This document shows, piece by piece, positions 7,571 through 10,464 of a stretch of 10,464 bases of DNA. The notes under the pieces are model-generated. The model did no database searches. It was not told where the DNA came from and was given only the letters and a program-made list of their open reading frames with translations. Each line of letters begins with the position of its first letter. The first letter of the stretch is position 1. The translations under genes were made by a program, and so were the position numbers. The DNA is from DASYSL01 sp036003365 (lineage in GTDB: Bacteria > Eisenbacteria > RBG-16-71-46 > DASYSL01). The stretch spans positions 1 through 10,464 of the forward strand of contig DASYSL010000130.1 in NCBI GenBank assembly GCA_036003365.1, in the 5' to 3' direction.

Positions 7571-8637
7571 CAGGGGCTCCCGTTCGCGGTGAGCCCCGTG
7601 GTCTCCGGCCAGCCGAGCAGCAAGTTGAGATTCTGCAGGGCCTGGCCGGCCGCGCCCTTCACCAGATTGTCGATGGCGGCGGTGACGAGCAGCGTTTCGC
7701 CCCCGTGCAAGGTGGTTACCGAAACGTCGCAGCGGTTCGAGCCGCGCACGGCGCGCGTCTCCGGCCACGTGCTGGGCTCGAGCACGCGCACGAACGGCTC
7801 GTTGGCGTAACGCTCGCACCACAGCGAGTAGGCCTCGCCGGGAGACACCGGGCGCGAAAGCTTGGCGTGCACGGTGGCCACGATGCCGCGCGCCATGGGC
7901 ACGAGATGGGGCACGAACGAAAGCTCCATCGTGTCGCCCGCGAGGCGCGAGAGCTGCGCGCTCATCTCCTTGGCGTGGGAATGCTCGACGCCGGCGCGAT
8001 AGATGGAGGCGCCGCCCTCGAGCTCGGTGAACGAGGTGCGGAGCGAGGCCGAGCGGCCGGCGCCGCTGACGCCCGAAAGCGCGCTCACGTAGAGCGGTCC
8101 TTCGAGCCAGCCCGACTCGATGGCCGGGAGGACGGCCAGCGTGGTGGCCGTGGGATAGCAGCCCGGATTGGCGATGCGCCGGGCAGCAGCGATCTCGGCG
8201 CGGAACGCCTCGGGCAGACCGTAGACATAGCCAGCCGAGCCGTCGCGCCGATCGGCCGAGAGATCGATCACCCGGGCGGGCTGGGTCTCGAGCGCCGGAA
8301 GCTCCGCCGCGAGCGCACGCCAGGCCCCGTGCGGCAGACAGGAGAGGAGCGTGTCGAAGGCGCCCGACTGCGCCGCTTCGGCCAACGCGGTCGGCTCGAC
8401 GACGGGCGGGAGGCCACGCATCGCCGGATCGATGCCCGGGATCATCGCGCTTGCCGGATGGCCGGCATGCTCGCGTGAGGCGAGGGCCACGATCTCGAGC
8501 CCGGGATGAGCGAGCGCGAGGCGCGCGAACTCGATCCCCGAGTAACCGCTGGCGCCGAGCACGGCGACACGGGCGGTCTTGGGCGTGGCGCCCGAGGCGA
8601 CGCCGGTCTCTGGACGCGAAGCGATGGCGACATTCAT
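7567..8637 (-). CDS. argC: N-acetyl-gamma-glutamyl-phosphate reductase
   Basis: It reduces the acyl phosphate made by ArgB to N-acetylglutamate semialdehyde, using NADPH. The product is 356 aa from the chosen start. VAVLGASGYSG (24-34) is the Rossmann nucleotide loop, and SCLPHG (99-104) and DLSADRR (125-131) follow. NPGCYPT (157-163) holds the nucleophilic Cys160, and GVEHSHAKEM (216-225) contains the likely catalytic histidine. The ATG at 8637 is preferred because AGGAG lies 8 nt upstream. An ATG at 8676 overlaps the argR stop as ATGA and would add 13 residues, but it has no ribosome binding site. Even the shorter form has about 23 residues ahead of the Rossmann strand, more than usual. Confidence 0.95.
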   Translation of the reverse strand: MNVAIASRPETGVASGATPKTARVAVLGASGYSGIEFARLALAHPGLEIVALASREHAGHPASAMIPGIDPAMRGLPPVVEPTALAEAAQSGAFDTLLSCLPHGAWRALAAELPALETQPARVIDLSADRRDGSAGYVYGLPEAFRAEIAAARRIANPGCYPTATTLAVLPAIESGWLEGPLYVSALSGVSGAGRSASLRTSFTELEGGASIYRAGVEHSHAKEMSAQLSRLAGDTMELSFVPHLVPMARGIVATVHAKLSRPVSPGEAYSLWCERYANEPFVRVLEPSTWPETRAVRGSNRCDVSVTTLHGGETLLVTAAIDNLVKGAAGQALQNLNLLLGWPETTGLTANGSPW

Positions 8638-8645
8638 GGAAGTCA

Positions 8646-8650
8646 CTCCT
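8646..8650 (-). promoter_or_regulatory. Ribosome binding site deciding the argC start
   Basis: AGGAG on the minus strand lies 8 nt before the ATG at 8637. No such site precedes the alternative ATG at 8676. This is the reason for the shorter ArgC. Confidence 0.6.
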
Positions 8651-8672
8651 GCCTGGATGCGAACCTTCGGGT

Positions 8673-9164
8673 TCATCGGAACAGCATGGCGCCGTCCGGC
8701 AGCGCGGGCGCCCCGGACAGCGAATCGAGATGACGCTTCAGCTTCTTGGCGGCGGCCGCACCACTCATCACGACGAGCAGCGTGTCGTCGCCGGCGATCG
8801 AGCCGACCGCGCCCGAGAACTGCTGCAGGTCGACGGCGCGAGCGACGGCGTTCGCATGCCCCGGAGGCGTCCGGATCACGACCAGGTTCTCGGCCACCCG
8901 CACCTCGTTGACGAAGGTGCGCAGGTCGAGCATCTGGCGCTGCCGGTCGAGCGACTCGCCGGCCGGCTGCGGCAGCTCATAGGCGGAACGGCCGTTGTTC
9001 CCCGGACGCTTCACGACTCCGAGGCTCCGCAGGTCGCGGGAGAGCGTGGCCTGGGTCACGGGCGCGCCCGCTCGGGCGAGGGCCCGCACCAGCTCTTCCT
9101 GGTTGGCGTAGCGGCCGGCATTCAGCACTTGCGTCAAGACCGTGAGTCTTCGTGCGCGCGACAA
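8673..9164 (-). CDS. argR: Arginine repressor ArgR
   Basis: It is an arginine-responsive DNA-binding regulator that is hexameric in characterised relatives. The 163-aa product has an N-terminal winged helix with recognition region VTQATLSRDLRSLGVVK (36-52), close to the family's T-Q-A-T-x-S-R-D. The C-terminal oligomerisation and arginine-binding domain carries VVIRTPPGHANAVA (95-108) and GSIAGDDTLLVV (121-132). The Asp pair in GDD contacts arginine in known structures. The start is TTG at 9164, chosen because AAGGAGA ends 6 nt upstream and no better in-frame start exists. It is the first gene of the operon, with an ARG-box-like palindrome just upstream, so it probably represses itself and the six genes behind it. 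The rare start codon may keep repressor levels low. Confidence 0.96.
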   Translation of the reverse strand: MSRARRLTVLTQVLNAGRYANQEELVRALARAGAPVTQATLSRDLRSLGVVKRPGNNGRSAYELPQPAGESLDRQRQMLDLRTFVNEVRVAENLVVIRTPPGHANAVARAVDLQQFSGAVGSIAGDDTLLVVMSGAAAAKKLKRHLDSLSGAPALPDGAMLFR

Positions 9165-9170
9165 GGCGAA

Positions 9171-9177
9171 TCTCCTT
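9171..9177 (-). promoter_or_regulatory. Ribosome binding site deciding the TTG start of argR
   Basis: AAGGAGA on the minus strand lies 6 nt before the TTG at 9164. It is a near-perfect Shine-Dalgarno and supports the unusual start codon. Confidence 0.75.
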
Positions 9178-9194
9178 CTGAATAATTATGCACT
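9177..9194 (-). promoter_or_regulatory. ARG box (ArgR operator)
   Basis: The core TGAATAATTATGCA (9179-9192) fits the ARG-box pattern TGAAT, four A/T, ATTCA with one core mismatch (ATGCA for ATTCA), and it is nearly palindromic. It abuts the argR ribosome binding site. It also overlaps the likely -10 CATAAT (9185-9190 on the complement), so bound ArgR would block the promoter. No convincing -35 hexamer was found. Confidence 0.75.
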
Positions 9195-9196
9195 AC

Positions 9197-9214
9197 AATG
9201 AATGGAATCACAGG
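9197..9214 (-). promoter_or_regulatory. Possible second, degenerate ARG box
   Basis: TGAATGGAATCACA (9199-9212) has one perfect TGAAT half and a weak other half (two of five bases). It would leave 2 bp between 18-bp boxes. Pairs of boxes with this narrow gap are described for E. coli argR. The match is weak on its own; position is the main support. Confidence 0.4.
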
Positions 9215-9274
9215 GGGGTCCGGGCTGCAAGAAAAAAGGGGGTTAAGGCGAGCGGCGCCAAGGAGGCACAGCAC

Positions 9275-9338
9275 TCGCTCCGGAGCGACCAAGTGGGCGC
9301 GTGGGGACGAGGCGCCCACTCTCAGGCTCGCGGGCCTG
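9275..9338. repeat. Series of three small inverted repeats
   Basis: A perfect 14-bp palindrome TCGCTCCGGAGCGA (9275-9288) is followed by AGTGGGCGC/GCGCCCACT (9292-9300 and 9312-9320, 9-bp stem). A shorter CAGGC/GCCTG pair (9323-9327 and 9334-9338) then runs into the next, larger hairpin. None is followed by a T-run on either strand. Confidence 0.6.
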
Positions 9339-9538
9339 TAAGTGGTCCATTCGGGTTCGTGGACCACTTACATGTTCTGAAACGTGCTCGTCGGCCATTT
9401 GGAGCTCGTTCCAGGCGGAGTGCGCGGGCAGAACGGGGTGGACTACTCACTCGCCCCAGGGCGAGTGAGTGGTCCATTTGGGTCGATGGACCGAATGGAC
9501 CGGTTACAGGTCCATGGACCTGTAAATTGGCCGGCCGG
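9335..9538. repeat. Palindrome cluster built from a recurring TGTAAGTGGTCCATTYGG-like motif
   Basis: CCTGTAAGTGGTCCATTCGG (9335-9354) recurs inverted at 9491-9510 with 18 of 20 matches. It recurs directly at 9462-9481 (16 of 20) and in degraded form at 9519-9538. Within the cluster are a hairpin with a perfect 13-bp stem (9337-9349 with 9360-9372) and a 17-bp stem with one G-T pair (9439-9455 with 9460-9476). A perfect 22-bp palindrome also lies at 9504-9525, centred on CCATGG. The motif GGTCCA or its complement appears seven times. It could be a decayed small mobile element, terminal repeats of a lost insertion sequence, or regulator sites. No transposase or target-site duplication was seen. 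Confidence 0.75.
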
Positions 9539-9572
9539 ACGGGGACGGCGACTCGCCGGCTGCGCGGCGGCT

Positions 9573-10464
9573 CTACCCGCGCTCCAGCGCGCGGATCTCG
9601 TCGATGCGGATGACCACCGACTCGTTGAGCCGGGAGAGGTCGGCTCCGATTTCCTCTTTGGTGCGGCGGGGACCTTTGCGTGGCGGCTCGTCGCTCAGAT
9701 AGGGCCAGAGCGTGTCCCGCAAGGTCGCCGGCAGAACGGCATCCAAGTACTCGAGGGCCGTGCCGCGGAGCATCGGGTCGGCGACGTTGAGTCCCTGATA
9801 CGCGATGTGCAGGTTGGATCGGGGCAGAACCAAAGCCAGGAGCGTGAAGACGTGCTCGAGGCTCTGGCTGAAGCGCTCGCGCACGGCCCGGTCGAGGGCA
9901 CTGGTCGCCGTCTGCGAGTCCTGCTCCAGCGCCTTGCGGCTCTCCCAGATGGCGCGGTCAGTGTCGATCTCGCGGGCCACGGCGGCCAGCACGCGATTCT
10001 CGGCGATCGTCAGGTCCGGCGCCTTGGCGCGGATCCGTGACAGAGCCAGCCCACACTGATAGCGCACCTCGAAGCGGCGATCGGTGAGCCCGCAGAACAA
10101 CCCTTCGATGGCTCGCGCGTCAGGCTCGGCGCTCATCACGCGCGGCAGCCGCCGGCGCACGGTGTCGTCTTGATCCGGATCGCAAAGCGCGTCCGAGAGC
10201 TGGCCGATGAAGCGCCCCGACACCTTGCGCAGGGCGAGCAGAGCGTCGGAGGCAAGCTCGGGCACTGCGAGGAGAGGGATGGCGAGCGCGACCAGCTCGG
10301 CGTCCAGCGGCTCCTCCGCTTGCAGCGCGGCACGGGCAGCCACGGGCTCGCGGGCCCGGAGCGCGGCGGCGCGGTCTGCGGGGGAGAGAACGCCCGATGC
10401 GAGTGACGCACCGCCCGCCGGCGCAGGCGCGGGTGCAGGAGCTGAAGCGTCGGCCCCGGCCCCG
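9573..10464 (-). CDS. HEAT-repeat protein, C-terminal part (5' partial)
   Basis: The frame stays open to the window edge, giving the last 297 codons including the stop (TAG at 9573); the GTG at 10343 is internal. After an Ala/Pro-rich linker (APAPAPAGG) come alpha-helical pairs typical of HEAT repeats: LLALRKVSGRFIGQLSDAL, then RRRLPRVMSAEPDARAIEGL, then RRFEVRYQCGLALSRI. Later SLEHVFTLLALVLP and DPMLRGTALEYLDAVLP are seen. The final segment resembles the C-terminal HEAT region I recall in bacterial proteins that pair HEAT repeats with a nucleotide-transporter-like or MFS-like membrane domain. That link is recollection, and the N-terminal half is needed to test it. It is probably a scaffold or interaction module. 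It lies on the same strand as the arg operon but is separated by about 400 bp of repeats, so it is likely a separate unit. Confidence 0.75.
   Translation of the reverse strand, partial: GAGADASAPAPAPAPAGGASLASGVLSPADRAAALRAREPVAARAALQAEEPLDAELVALAIPLLAVPELASDALLALRKVSGRFIGQLSDALCDPDQDDTVRRRLPRVMSAEPDARAIEGLFCGLTDRRFEVRYQCGLALSRIRAKAPDLTIAENRVLAAVAREIDTDRAIWESRKALEQDSQTATSALDRAVRERFSQSLEHVFTLLALVLPRSNLHIAYQGLNVADPMLRGTALEYLDAVLPATLRDTLWPYLSDEPPRKGPRRTKEEIGADLSRLNESVVIRIDEIRALERG

Larger units (their letters stand above)
9165..9572. other. Intergenic region between argR and the HEAT-repeat gene
   Basis: This 408-bp stretch holds the argR control region at its left end and inverted repeats from 9275 to 9538. 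No believable gene was found on either strand. No intrinsic terminator for the HEAT-repeat gene was recognised, since none of the hairpins has an adjacent T-run. Confidence 0.7.

Noticed and set aside
9231..9262. Minus-strand terminator with a T6 run upstream of argR
   Set aside because: The only hairpin before the T-run is a 4-bp stem separated from it by about nine bases, too weak to support.
9337..9372. Intrinsic terminator of the HEAT-repeat gene or of a plus-strand transcript
   Set aside because: The stem is perfect, but no T-run follows on either strand. The same holds for the palindrome at 9504-9525.
9275..9538. CRISPR array
   Set aside because: The repeats occur in both orientations, overlap, and are unevenly spaced, with no constant-length spacers.
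9188..9613. Plus-strand frame starting in the argR operator region
   Set aside because: It runs through the operator and the palindromes. Its apparent internal similarity comes from the DNA repeats, and no domain is recognisable.

Overview
This is a GC-rich bacterial window dominated by one arginine-biosynthesis operon on the minus strand. Read in transcription order (right to left) it runs argR, argC, argB, argD, argG, an argH-argA fusion, then argF. Junctions are very tight: 4-nt ATGA or GTGA overlaps, an 8-nt overlap, a zero-gap junction, and one 16-nt spacer. The operon encodes N-acetylglutamate synthase (as a fused C-terminal GNAT domain), N-acetylglutamate kinase, N-acetylglutamyl-phosphate reductase, N-acetylornithine aminotransferase, ornithine carbamoyltransferase, argininosuccinate synthase and argininosuccinate lyase. 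The step that removes the acetyl group (ArgE or ArgJ) is not in the window. The leading gene encodes the arginine repressor. A good ARG-box-like palindrome sits just upstream of its ribosome binding site, so the whole operon is probably autoregulated by arginine.

Left of the operon, on the plus strand, lies the 3' part of a kelch/galactose-oxidase-like beta-propeller gene. Its product ends in a FlgD-Ig-like/sorting-type domain, which suggests a secreted or surface protein. A tRNA-Asp(GTC) gene follows, with its own promoter (TTGACA, 18 bp, TACGTT) and an intrinsic terminator. The terminator lies inside the convergent 3' end of argF, so the two transcription units collide head-on.

Right of the operon is a gene-free stretch of about 400 bp (9165-9572). 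It holds the argR control region and then an unusual cluster of inverted repeats built from a recurring motif close to TGTAAGTGGTCCATTYGG. Beyond it, on the minus strand, is the C-terminal part of a HEAT-repeat protein that runs off the window.

Organism: high GC, a kelch protein with a FlgD-Ig-like tail and a linear acetylated arginine pathway suggest an uncultivated lineage such as Candidatus Eisenbacteria or a relative in the FCB/Gemmatimonadota neighbourhood. This is inference from gene style only. The most unusual items are the ArgH-ArgA fusion, the tRNA terminator embedded antisense in argF, and the palindrome cluster upstream of argR.
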